Assembly (NCBI GenBank): GCA_045595745.1
Contig: JAZOBB010000009.1
Location: 1 to 18,904 of the forward strand
Reading direction: 5' to 3'
Source: RGIG1666 sp045595745
GTDB taxonomy: Bacteria > Bacillota > Clostridia > UBA1381 > UBA9506
DNA: 18,904 nt
The notes under the pieces were generated by a model, which was given only the letters and a program-made list of their open reading frames with translations, was not told the DNA's origin and did not search any database. The position numbers were made by a program, and so were the translations under genes. Of the stretch, positions 7,898-14,271 are shown in pieces (the stretch's first letter is position 1; each line of letters begins with the position of its first letter).

Positions 7898-9079
7898 TTA
7901 AAATGCTGCTTTTTTAAGCTCTTCAACCTTATCAAGACGTTCCCAAGGCAAATCGAGGTCGTTTCGTCCAAAATGACCATATGCCGTGGTTTGTTTGTAA
8001 ATAGGTCTGCGCAGGTCGAGAGTTTTTATGATTCCTGCAGGACGCAAATCAAAATGCTCGCCGATGAGCTTTTCAATTTTTTCTTCAGGAATTTTTGCAG
8101 TACCAAAGGTATCCACTCTTACAGATACCGGCTTTGCAACACCGATTGCATATGCAACCTGAACCTCGCATTTGTCAGCTAAGCCAGCCGCAACAATGTT
8201 TTTAGCTACATATCTTGATGCATAGGCTGCACTTCGGTCAACCTTTGTCGGGTCTTTGCCCGAAAAGGCACCGCCGCCGTGACGTGCATATCCGCCATAG
8301 GTATCAACAATAATTTTTCTGCCTGTTAAGCCCGAGTCACCCTGCGGTCCGCCGATAACAAAACGTCCGGTCGGATTTATGTAAAACTTGGTATCTTCAT
8401 TAACATATTCAGCCGGCAGAGTCGGCAAAATTACCTTGTTTTTAATATCTTCTCTTAACTGCTCTTGAGTAACCTCTTCGCCGTGCTGAGTTGAAACAAC
8501 AACAGCATCAATCGAAACAGGCTTTCCGTTTTCATCATAAGCAACTGTTACCTGAGATTTTCCGTCAGGTCTTATGTACGGTAACTCTCCTGATTTTCTT
8601 ACCTCGGAGAGTTTTTGGGTAAGCTTATGTGCCAGGCTTATTGCAAGTGGCATATATTCTTCGGTTTCGTTGCACGCATAACCGAACATCATTCCCTGGT
8701 CACCCGCACCGATAGAATCTATCTCATCCTCGCCCATTTTAGCTTCTAAGGATTTATTAACGCCCATAGCAATGTCGTCAGATTGCTTGTCAAGCGAGGT
8801 AATAACTCCGCAGGTGTCGCAGTCAAATCCGTATTTTGCGCGGTCATAGCCAATTTCTCTGACAGTTTCACGCACAATTTCGGGAATGTTTATGCTTGCT
8901 TTTGTGCTAATTTCGCCCATAACCATAACCAAACCCGTTGTAACGGCAACCTCGCAGGCTACACGTCCCATAGGGTCTTGTGCTAAAATAGCATCTAAAA
9001 CAGAATCTGAAATCTTATCCGCGATTTTATCGGGATGCCCCTCTGTTACGGATTCAGATGTAAATAATCGCTTTATCAC
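7898..9079 (-). CDS. metK: S-adenosylmethionine synthetase
   Basis: The enzyme makes S-adenosylmethionine from methionine and ATP in the cytoplasm, the methyl donor for most cellular methylation. The sequence is full length (393 residues). Typical segments are the start RLFTSESVTEGHPDKIAD with active-site H15, GAGDQGMMFGYA (123-134), and the phosphate-binding GGGAFSGKDPTKVDRSAAY region. The start was placed at GTG 9079: AGAGAGG lies ten bases upstream, and the product then begins MIKRLFTSES like other MetK proteins. An in-frame TTG at 9088 is only one base from the AGAGAGG, too close. The gene sits 44 bases after the RNase J gene. That gap is too short for a SAM riboswitch, unlike metK in many Firmicutes. 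Confidence 0.97.
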   Translation of the reverse strand: MIKRLFTSESVTEGHPDKIADKISDSVLDAILAQDPMGRVACEVAVTTGLVMVMGEISTKASINIPEIVRETVREIGYDRAKYGFDCDTCGVITSLDKQSDDIAMGVNKSLEAKMGEDEIDSIGAGDQGMMFGYACNETEEYMPLAISLAHKLTQKLSEVRKSGELPYIRPDGKSQVTVAYDENGKPVSIDAVVVSTQHGEEVTQEQLREDIKNKVILPTLPAEYVNEDTKFYINPTGRFVIGGPQGDSGLTGRKIIVDTYGGYARHGGGAFSGKDPTKVDRSAAYASRYVAKNIVAAGLADKCEVQVAYAIGVAKPVSVRVDTFGTAKIPEEKIEKLIGEHFDLRPAGIIKTLDLRRPIYKQTTAYGHFGRNDLDLPWERLDKVEELKKAAF

Positions 9080-9123
9080 TTTTATCAAACCTCTCTGTAT
9101 CTTTAATCATTTGTTTTTATATT

Positions 9124-10794
9124 TTATACTTCCATTATAATCGGTAAAACCATCGGCTTGCGCTTGGTTTTTGTATACAGAAAATCACTGAGACTGGATT
9201 TTAATCCATTTTTTAAGGTTGCCCAGTCATTGTGATTTTTGCTTACTGCACGTTCTAATGACTCACGTGCAATAGCTTTTGCCTCGTCCATCAAATCCTC
9301 GGATTCACGCACGTACACAAATCCGCGCGATATAACATCGGGACCGCTCAAAATAGAACCGTCCTTTTTGCTCATAGTTACTACAACAACTATAATTCCG
9401 TCTTCTGCTAGGTGTTTTCTGTCGCGCAATACAATGTTACCCACATCGCCGACACCTAAACCGTCGACCAGCACAACACCCGACGGCACACTTCCGTTTA
9501 ACTTGCAACTGTTGGGTCCTAGCTCTATTACCTTACCCACATCACCCACTATTATGTTTTTAGACGGAATACCCATTTTTTCAGCAAGCAGAGCATGCTG
9601 ACGCAAATGACGAAATTCGCCGTGAACGGGGATAAAATATTTCGGTTTTGTCAAAGAGAGAATAATTTTTAATTCCTCCTGACATGCGTGGCCCGATACG
9701 TGTATATTTTCGAGTGAGCGGTATACAACCTCTGCTCCCTTTTTAAACAGCTCGTTTATGACGTTTGAAATTGGCTTTTCGTTACCCGGAATCGGAGTTG
9801 CCGAAATGATTACCAAATCGCCCCTGTTAATTTCGACTTTTTTATGGTCAGAAAATGCCATTCTGGTTAAAGCTGACATCGCCTCGCCCTGACTGCCCGT
9901 TGTTATTATAACAAGCTGATTGGGACGGTATTTTTTTATTTCGTCAATGCTGATAATTACATTTTCAGGCACAGTCATATAACCTAAAAGCATTGCAACC
10001 TCTGCAACGTTTTCCATACTTCTGCCCGAAAAAGCAACCTTTCTTCCAAAGCGATATGCCGAATTTATAATTTGCTGAACACGATGTACATTAGATGCAA
10101 ATGTTGCAACAATGATTCTTTGGTCGCCGTGATTTCTGAACAAGTCATCAAACGAGTTGCCCACCGTGCTTTCAGACATTGTATATCCGGGACGTTCAAC
10201 ATTTGTGCTCTCTGACATCAAAGCTAAAACACCTTGTTTTCCTAATTCACCAAATTTTGCAAGGTCTATCATCTGACCCTCAATCGGTGTACAGTCAACC
10301 TTAAAGTCGCCTGTATGCACAACCGTTCCTATCGGTGTATGGATTGCTAGAGCCATAGCATCGGGTATAGAATGGTTCGTGCGGATAAATTCAACACGAA
10401 AACCAGCACCAATTTTTACTATATCACCGGCACGAACACGATGAAGCTTTGTTCTGGAAAGTAAGTTGTGCTCTTTTAATTTTAACTCAACCAGACCCAT
10501 AGTAAGACGAGAGCCGAAAATCGGAACATTAAGCTCTTTTAAAAAGTAGGGAATTGCACCTATATGGTCCTCGTGACCGTGAGTAAGCACTATTGCCTTT
10601 ACTTTGGACTTGTTTTTTACCAAATACGAAATATCCGGAATAACCATGTCAATTCCCGGCATATCGTCGTCAGGAAAAGCCAGTCCGCAGTCCAGCACAA
10701 TAATATCCCCGCCAAATTCGAAGGCCGTCATATTTTTTCCGATCTCGTTAAGGCCGCCCAGAGGGATAATTTTAAGTTTTTGATTTTTTGCCAC
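9124..10794 (-). CDS. rnjA: Ribonuclease J (metallo-beta-lactamase/beta-CASP nuclease)
   Basis: RNase J degrades and matures RNA, with 5'-to-3' exonuclease and endonuclease activity, as part of mRNA turnover in Firmicutes. The 556 residues match the usual length. The metal-binding signature HGHEDH falls at H72, H74, D76, H77. The N-terminal block IIPLGGLNEIGKNM, the beta-CASP region (ATFASNVHRVQQII) and ISRGFVYVRE near the C-terminal domain are family hallmarks. The start is GTG 10794 with GGAGG seven bases upstream; an ATG eleven codons further out lacks a site. It leads a likely operon with metK and the two-component genes and has its own promoter at 10957-10985. Whether it corresponds to J1 or J2 is unclear as only one copy is visible here. 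Confidence 0.96.
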   Translation of the reverse strand: MAKNQKLKIIPLGGLNEIGKNMTAFEFGGDIIVLDCGLAFPDDDMPGIDMVIPDISYLVKNKSKVKAIVLTHGHEDHIGAIPYFLKELNVPIFGSRLTMGLVELKLKEHNLLSRTKLHRVRAGDIVKIGAGFRVEFIRTNHSIPDAMALAIHTPIGTVVHTGDFKVDCTPIEGQMIDLAKFGELGKQGVLALMSESTNVERPGYTMSESTVGNSFDDLFRNHGDQRIIVATFASNVHRVQQIINSAYRFGRKVAFSGRSMENVAEVAMLLGYMTVPENVIISIDEIKKYRPNQLVIITTGSQGEAMSALTRMAFSDHKKVEINRGDLVIISATPIPGNEKPISNVINELFKKGAEVVYRSLENIHVSGHACQEELKIILSLTKPKYFIPVHGEFRHLRQHALLAEKMGIPSKNIIVGDVGKVIELGPNSCKLNGSVPSGVVLVDGLGVGDVGNIVLRDRKHLAEDGIIVVVVTMSKKDGSILSGPDVISRGFVYVRESEDLMDEAKAIARESLERAVSKNHNDWATLKNGLKSSLSDFLYTKTKRKPMVLPIIMEV

Positions 10795-10950
10795 AATACA
10801 TCCTCCATTTTTTAGATTTCCGTTCATATGTCGATGCGTAAAGCATCTTAAATTAACCGCTTGTATTTTCGTTCATACTGCGGTATGTATATTCTTTTAA
10901 ATATTTAAAGACATCTTTTTTATGTCATAATAATCCGATGCTATATCATT
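10795..10950 (-). other. RNase J 5' leader with small hairpins
   Basis: The predicted transcript carries about 150 untranslated bases before GTG 10794. Three short inverted repeats lie in it: GATGC/GCATC (10833-10847), CATAC-TGCG-GTATG (10874-10887) and GACAT/ATGTC (10910-10926). No reading frame or known riboswitch is recognisable. A role in self-regulation by the encoded nuclease is possible but only inferred. Confidence 0.4.
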
Positions 10951-10956
10951 ACTATT

Positions 10957-10985
10957 ATTATACCAAAGTTTATTAAAATAATAAA
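10957..10985 (-). promoter_or_regulatory. Extended -10 promoter of the RNase J operon
   Basis: On the minus strand TGGTATAAT contains a perfect -10 (10957-10962) with the extended TG. A weak -35, TTTATT (10980-10985), lies 17 bases upstream. Confidence 0.65.
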
Positions 10986-11016
10986 GTACTTTTTAAAAAT
11001 ATTTTATAAAAAATAT

Positions 11017-11054
11017 AAAATGCCGCAAGATGCTGTTGCAATATGCGACATTTT
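11017..11054 (-). terminator. Intrinsic terminator after the small protein gene
   Basis: In minus-strand RNA, AAAAUGUCGCA (11054-11044) pairs with UGCGGCAUUUU (11027-11017) over 11 positions with one U-G wobble, followed by a U-rich run. It lies five bases past the stop codon at 11060 and separates this gene from the RNase J promoter. Confidence 0.7.
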
Positions 11055-11059
11055 AAAAA

Positions 11060-11257
11060 TTATTTTTTTAAAATTTCTCTTTCTTCCGGATTTTGCGGTC
11101 CGAAATCAAAAATATCACGATATGACTGCTCTGCATCAGCATTTTCGGGAAGTGTGGGTATTAAACCTGTGCATTCAGTAGAAGATGCTGTAGTTTTTAA
11201 GCCAAACTCTTCAATGCTGTCTGCCGGTGATTTTAACGGTTTTTCTTTATCGGGCAT
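11060..11257 (-). CDS. Small hypothetical protein (65 aa), downstream of LexA-like repressor
   Basis: I do not recognise this protein. It is hydrophilic and acidic, with no membrane segment or signal peptide, one cysteine (SSTECTGLIP in the middle) and many prolines and glutamates, so it may be largely unstructured. Coding is supported by AAAGGAG nine bases before ATG 11257 and by a terminator directly behind the stop. An ATG three codons earlier (11266) abuts the ribosome binding site and is less likely. It is 65 bases downstream of the LexA-like gene on the same strand and could share its mRNA, which would place it under that repressor; this is inference. Confidence 0.7.
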   Translation of the reverse strand: MPDKEKPLKSPADSIEEFGLKTTASSTECTGLIPTLPENADAEQSYRDIFDFGPQNPEEREILKK

Positions 11258-11322
11258 AATTTTCATCTCCTTTACACTTAGTTTAAGGAAAAAAATTAAA
11301 ATTATGCTTAAAATTTATATTT

Positions 11323-11940
11323 TTACCACTTTCTTTTACTTTCTATAACCTTACCGCACACACGCACACGCAGTACATCCAAGCCTTTAAATTTCATAGG
11401 CGGATAATATGGATTAAACGAAATTAGCTCAATGCTTCCCTCGTCATATATAACTTTTTTAACAACACCCTCCTGACCGTCAACGACAAAAACACCTACA
11501 TCGCCGCTGTCAACCGAGGTCTGCTTGCGGATTAAAAGAAAATCTCCGTCATCTATGCGAGGAGCCATACTGTCTCCACTGACTTTAAGCCAAAAATATT
11601 CTTCCTCGTTATATTTTTCATCAGCTGCCTCATAGCCTATTATATCTTCTGCCGCCAAAACTCCGTTTCCGGCACACACTCTGCCAACAACGGGTAATAA
11701 ATGCCGTTTTTCAAGCGGCATCGCCTGCTGCGTATCAACTAAAGGCATTTCGCCGTATTCCATAAGACTATCGAGCGAAATATCGAACACCTTTGCTATT
11801 TTTTTTAAGGTTTCTAAGTCCGGCTCACGTCGGTTTTGCTCATACATTCCCACCGCGCTTGTCGAAATTCCGAGTTTTTTTGCCAAATCGCGCTGAGTCA
11901 TTTCTCTGCCGCGCAGTTCTCGTATTTTATCACCTAACAT
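11323..11940 (-). CDS. LexA-like self-cleaving repressor (XRE helix-turn-helix plus S24 peptidase)
   Basis: The 205-residue protein has an XRE/Cro-type DNA-binding domain (about 3-60: TQRDLAKKLGISTSAVGMYE) and a C-terminal S24 peptidase domain (about 85-200). The self-cleavage bond is probably A90-G91 (RVCAGNG). The catalytic dyad is S124 (SGDSM) and K161 (EGVVKKV). The spacings of 34 residues from bond to serine and 37 from serine to lysine match those of E. coli LexA within one. It should bind its own promoter and be inactivated by RecA-stimulated cleavage or another signal. The start is ATG 11940 with GAGG seven bases upstream. Its helix-turn-helix is phage-repressor style rather than LexA winged helix, as in HdiR-type regulators, yet no phage genes are nearby. 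Confidence 0.88.
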   Translation of the reverse strand: MLGDKIRELRGREMTQRDLAKKLGISTSAVGMYEQNRREPDLETLKKIAKVFDISLDSLMEYGEMPLVDTQQAMPLEKRHLLPVVGRVCAGNGVLAAEDIIGYEAADEKYNEEEYFWLKVSGDSMAPRIDDGDFLLIRKQTSVDSGDVGVFVVDGQEGVVKKVIYDEGSIELISFNPYYPPMKFKGLDVLRVRVCGKVIESKRKW

Positions 11941-11970
11941 AATCACACCTCATTTTAATGCCTTTTCTTT

Positions 11971-11999
11971 ATAATAACACAAAGTGTGTGAAAAAACAA
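11971..11999 (-). promoter_or_regulatory. Promoter of the LexA-like repressor gene
   Basis: On the minus strand TTGTTT (11994-11999) and TATTAT (11971-11976) are 17 bases apart, ending about 30 bases before ATG 11940. Inverted repeats overlap its spacer and -35. Confidence 0.6.
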
Positions 12000-12008
12000 G
12001 TGTTTTTT
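11977..12008. promoter_or_regulatory. Candidate operator sites of the LexA-like repressor
   Basis: Two inverted repeats lie side by side: ACAC-AAA-GTGT (11977-11987) inside the promoter spacer and AAAAAACA-AG-TGTTTTTT (11991-12008) over the -35. Both share the half-site pattern AAGTGT. The second also abuts the -35 of the divergent PAP2 gene. Binding by the repressor is inferred from position. Confidence 0.45.
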
Positions 12009-12010
12009 AC

Positions 12011-12039
12011 TTGAAACTAATAGTAAAAAGTTATAAAAT
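12011..12039 (+). promoter_or_regulatory. Promoter of the PAP2 phosphatase gene
   Basis: TTGAAA (12011-12016) and TAAAAT (12034-12039) are 17 bases apart, with about 45 bases from there to ATG 12087. Confidence 0.55.
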
Positions 12040-12086
12040 AGTCGCATATGTATAAAATATGATATACAAATTTGAAAGGATTAGCT

Positions 12087-12608
12087 ATGACCGAGCTTGA
12101 TTTTTTAATTTTAGATGGAATAAGAAATATTTTCAGCAACTCCTTTTTTAACATTTTTATGCCTTTAATATCTTCGCTTGGAGATTTTGGCGCAATCTGG
12201 ATTATATCCGCTCTTGTTCTTATGCTTTTTCCAAAATACCGCAAAAACGGCTTATATGTTCTGCTTGCACTTTTAGCAGGATTTATAATTTGCAATTTAA
12301 TTTTAAAGCCTATTTTAGCAAGACCCAGACCATGCTGGATACGGCCTGATGTTCCCTTACTTATCGCGATTCCGCACGATTTTTCATTTCCTTCGGGGCA
12401 TACGGTATCTTCATTTGCCGCAGCCGAAAGCCTTAGATATGCCAATAAAAAGTTCGGCTATATTGCTTATGTGTTGGCATTTTTAATCGCTTTTTCACGG
12501 TTATACTTATATGTACATTTTCCGTCAGATGTAATCGTCGGTGCTTTAATTGGATTTTTGTGCGGTTTTTATGTGCCAAGATCATTAACAAAAATACACA
12601 GTGCATAA
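12087..12608 (+). CDS. PAP2-family membrane phosphatase
   Basis: A 173-residue integral membrane protein of the type 2 phosphatidic acid phosphatase family. All three catalytic motifs are present: K74-x6-R81-P82 (KPILARPRP), PSGH at 102-105, and S137-R138-x5-H144-x3-D148 (SRLYLYVHFPSD). Hydrophobic helices surround them, so the active site should face outward. Related bacterial enzymes recycle undecaprenyl diphosphate (BcrC-like) or dephosphorylate phosphatidylglycerol phosphate or phosphatidic acid; which applies here cannot be told. The start is ATG 12087 with AAAGGA six bases upstream; a TTG five codons earlier overlaps that site. It is divergent from the LexA-like repressor, and its stop codon lies in the loop of a terminator hairpin. 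Confidence 0.9.
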   Translation: MTELDFLILDGIRNIFSNSFFNIFMPLISSLGDFGAIWIISALVLMLFPKYRKNGLYVLLALLAGFIICNLILKPILARPRPCWIRPDVPLLIAIPHDFSFPSGHTVSSFAAAESLRYANKKFGYIAYVLAFLIAFSRLYLYVHFPSDVIVGALIGFLCGFYVPRSLTKIHSA

Positions 12609-12631
12609 TTGCACTGTGTATTTTTGTTAAT
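12584..12631. terminator. 22-bp bidirectional terminator holding both stop codons
   Basis: A perfect 22-bp stem (12584-12605 with 12610-12631) closes the loop TAAT. The loop supplies the PAP2 stop TAA (12606-12608), and the right arm contains the stop of the MATE gene (12627-12629, minus strand). AAAAA and TTTTT tracts within the stem suit termination in both directions. Confidence 0.85.
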
Positions 12632-13952
12632 AATTATATTTTTTCTTTTTAATTGCAATATATACAATTGATAATATTGCTGCTGCAATTTCTACCGCTA
12701 CAAGCGAAAGCCATATGCCGTCAATACCTAACCATATGGGCATAAGCAATACCATCGCAACCTGAAAAACAATCGTTCTTAAAAAAGAAATAATTGCCGA
12801 GGTAACTCCATCGTTTAAAGCCGTAAAAAATGCTGAGCCGAAAATAGCAAATCCCATAAACAAAAACGCGAAAGAATAGAATTTAAAAGCTCTGTATGAC
12901 ATAGAAAGCAGATTTTCATCATATCCCACAAACATTTTAGACAGCGGATATGCTAATAACAAAGCCAGTATGACCATTAAAACCGAAAACACGGAAATTA
13001 TGTTCAGACTGCGCTTTCTGAGATTTTTTAACTCATTAAAATTTTTTGCGCCAAAATGAAAGCTGATAACAGGCGCAATACCTATGGCATAGCCTATTGA
13101 TACGCCGCCGAAAATCATACCCACATACATTAAAATGCCATACGAGGCTACTCCGTCCTCCCCTGCATATTTAAGCAGTTGAATGTTATAAAGCATGCTA
13201 ACAACCGCTATCGAGATGTTGCTCATCAGTTCCGATGCTCCGTTTGTGCAGGTTTTGATTAAAACCTTTCCGTCAAAATTCGTTTTGGTCAGCTTTAAAA
13301 TGCTCGAATTAGGACACAAAAAGTATACAAGCGGAATAATGCCGCCAACTGCCTGGCTTATTGCCGTAGCTACTGCTGCACCAACAAGTCCCATATCAAA
13401 TACACCAACCAGCAAAAAATCAAGCAGCATATTTGTCACTCCTGCCGCAACAGTGACTATTAAACCAAGCTGTGGCTTTTCTGCCGTGATAAAAAAGCTT
13501 TGAAACTCCATTTGAAGTATAAATGCAGGCAAAGCAATAAGTATAATGCGCCCATAAATCACGCAATAATCGAGTGTTATTCCATCTGCGCCCAAAAATC
13601 GTGCAACCGGTCTTAAAAATGCGATTCCTAAAACAGCAATCACCAATCCCGTTATAATTGATACGTACACAATCAACGAAAATCGTCGATTTGCTTTTTC
13701 TTTATCTCCCTCGCCCAACGTTTTGCCTACAAGAGCACTGCCGCCTGCGCCGAACATAAAGCCTACCGCTCCTAATATAATTAAAAACGGCATAATAAGG
13801 TTAACTGCCGCAAAAGGAGTTTTACCTGCATAGTTAGAAACAAAAAAACCATCAACCACACCGTAAATTGATGAAAAAATCATCATAATTATTGTGGGAA
13901 AGGTAAAAAGCAAAAGTTTTTTATATGTGAAATGCTCTGACAGTCGAATCAT
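12627..13952 (-). CDS. MATE-family efflux transporter (MepA-like)
   Basis: A 441-residue polytopic membrane protein with about twelve hydrophobic helices, the normal size for multidrug and toxin extrusion antiporters, which expel cationic drugs or metabolites using a sodium or proton gradient. Typical segments are FSSIYGVVDGFFVSNYAGKT in helix 1, GFMFGAGGSALVGKTLGEGD and a repeat-like second half starting near residue 230. ATG 13952 is preceded by GGAGGAAG at good spacing, and an excellent promoter lies at 13985-14013. The first half carries the MepA-style glycine-rich loop. It converges on PAP2. The substrate is unknown. Confidence 0.9.
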   Translation of the reverse strand: MIRLSEHFTYKKLLLFTFPTIIMMIFSSIYGVVDGFFVSNYAGKTPFAAVNLIMPFLIILGAVGFMFGAGGSALVGKTLGEGDKEKANRRFSLIVYVSIITGLVIAVLGIAFLRPVARFLGADGITLDYCVIYGRIILIALPAFILQMEFQSFFITAEKPQLGLIVTVAAGVTNMLLDFLLVGVFDMGLVGAAVATAISQAVGGIIPLVYFLCPNSSILKLTKTNFDGKVLIKTCTNGASELMSNISIAVVSMLYNIQLLKYAGEDGVASYGILMYVGMIFGGVSIGYAIGIAPVISFHFGAKNFNELKNLRKRSLNIISVFSVLMVILALLLAYPLSKMFVGYDENLLSMSYRAFKFYSFAFLFMGFAIFGSAFFTALNDGVTSAIISFLRTIVFQVAMVLLMPIWLGIDGIWLSLVAVEIAAAILSIVYIAIKKKKYNY

Positions 13953-13984
13953 ATTACTTCCTCCATCAATTTAGTAACATTGCA

Positions 13985-14013
13985 ATTATAGTATGAAGTT
14001 ATCTAAAAGTCAA
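13985..14013 (-). promoter_or_regulatory. Near-consensus sigma-A promoter of the MepA-like MATE gene
   Basis: On the minus strand TTGACT (14008-14013) and perfect TATAAT (13985-13990) are 17 bases apart, about 33 bases before ATG 13952. It is one of the best promoter matches in the window. Confidence 0.85.
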
Positions 14014-14019
14014 TATAAT

Positions 14020-14042
14020 AATTTTTTATATTATAAAAAATT
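14020..14042. repeat. 23-bp AT-only palindrome upstream of the MATE promoter
   Basis: AATTTTTTATA and TATAAAAAATT are perfect inverse copies around a single central T. The site lies seven bases beyond the -35 of the MATE gene, a usual place for an activator site, though an AT-rich tract can also raise promoter strength without a protein. Confidence 0.5.
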
Positions 14043-14057
14043 TGCTCTAACTTACTC

Positions 14058-14085
14058 ACCACTTTAGGTGCTGCGTCATAGTATG
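14058..14085 (+). promoter_or_regulatory. Possible sporulation-type (sigma-K-like) promoter of the small peptide gene
   Basis: AC (14058-14059) and CATAGTATG (14077-14085) are 17 bases apart, close to the sigma-K pattern AC-N17-CATAnnnTA but with G in the last position. No convincing sigma-A promoter precedes the small peptide gene. The motif is short and could be chance. Confidence 0.25.
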
Positions 14086-14115
14086 TAACATAACTAATCA
14101 AAGGAGGTAAGAGTT

Positions 14116-14214
14116 ATGGGATGCGATAAAGGTTTCTTTGGTTTCGGTGGTAACAACAGCTGCCTGTGGATAATTCTCATCATTATCCTTTTATCTTGCT
14201 GCTGCAACGACTAA
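14116..14214 (+). CDS. Small cysteine-tipped membrane peptide (32 aa)
   Basis: The frame starts at ATG 14116 behind AAAGGAGGT, one of the strongest ribosome binding sites here, and ends at TAA 14212. The peptide has a short glycine/phenylalanine leader (GFFGFGGNNSC), a single hydrophobic helix (LWIILIIILLS, about 17-27) and a CCC cluster near its end. A strong terminator follows, so it is an independent gene. It resembles, from memory, the tiny YjcZ/YjcM-like peptides of spore formers, which have a glycine-rich head and hydrophobic tail; that match is tentative. Possible roles are a spore or membrane small protein; no function is claimed. It lies between two MATE genes facing away. Confidence 0.75.
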   Translation: MGCDKGFFGFGGNNSCLWIILIIILLSCCCND

Positions 14215-14225
14215 TTTTACCTAAT

Positions 14226-14265
14226 GATAAAAGGGTGTGTGGCTTTTGCCACACACCCTTTTATC
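14226..14265. terminator. 18-bp bidirectional terminator
   Basis: A perfect 18-bp stem, 14226-14243 with 14248-14265, closes a TTTT loop (core GGGTGTGTGGC). It serves the small peptide gene on the plus strand and the converging MATE gene, whose stop is at 14272. Confidence 0.85.
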
Positions 14266-14271
14266 GTTATA

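Noticed and set aside
9080..9123. SAM riboswitch before metK
   Set aside because: The gap is only 44 bases, with no S-box-like stems, far too short for a SAM-I riboswitch.
11043..11348. Plus-strand 101-codon frame opposite the small protein gene
   Set aside because: No ribosome binding site, it runs through a terminator and AT-rich gap, and the minus-strand frame has all the expected signals.
11323..11940. Remnant prophage suggested by the phage-style repressor
   Set aside because: No integrase, structural, lysis or attachment-site features lie nearby, and the flanking genes are ordinary chromosomal genes.
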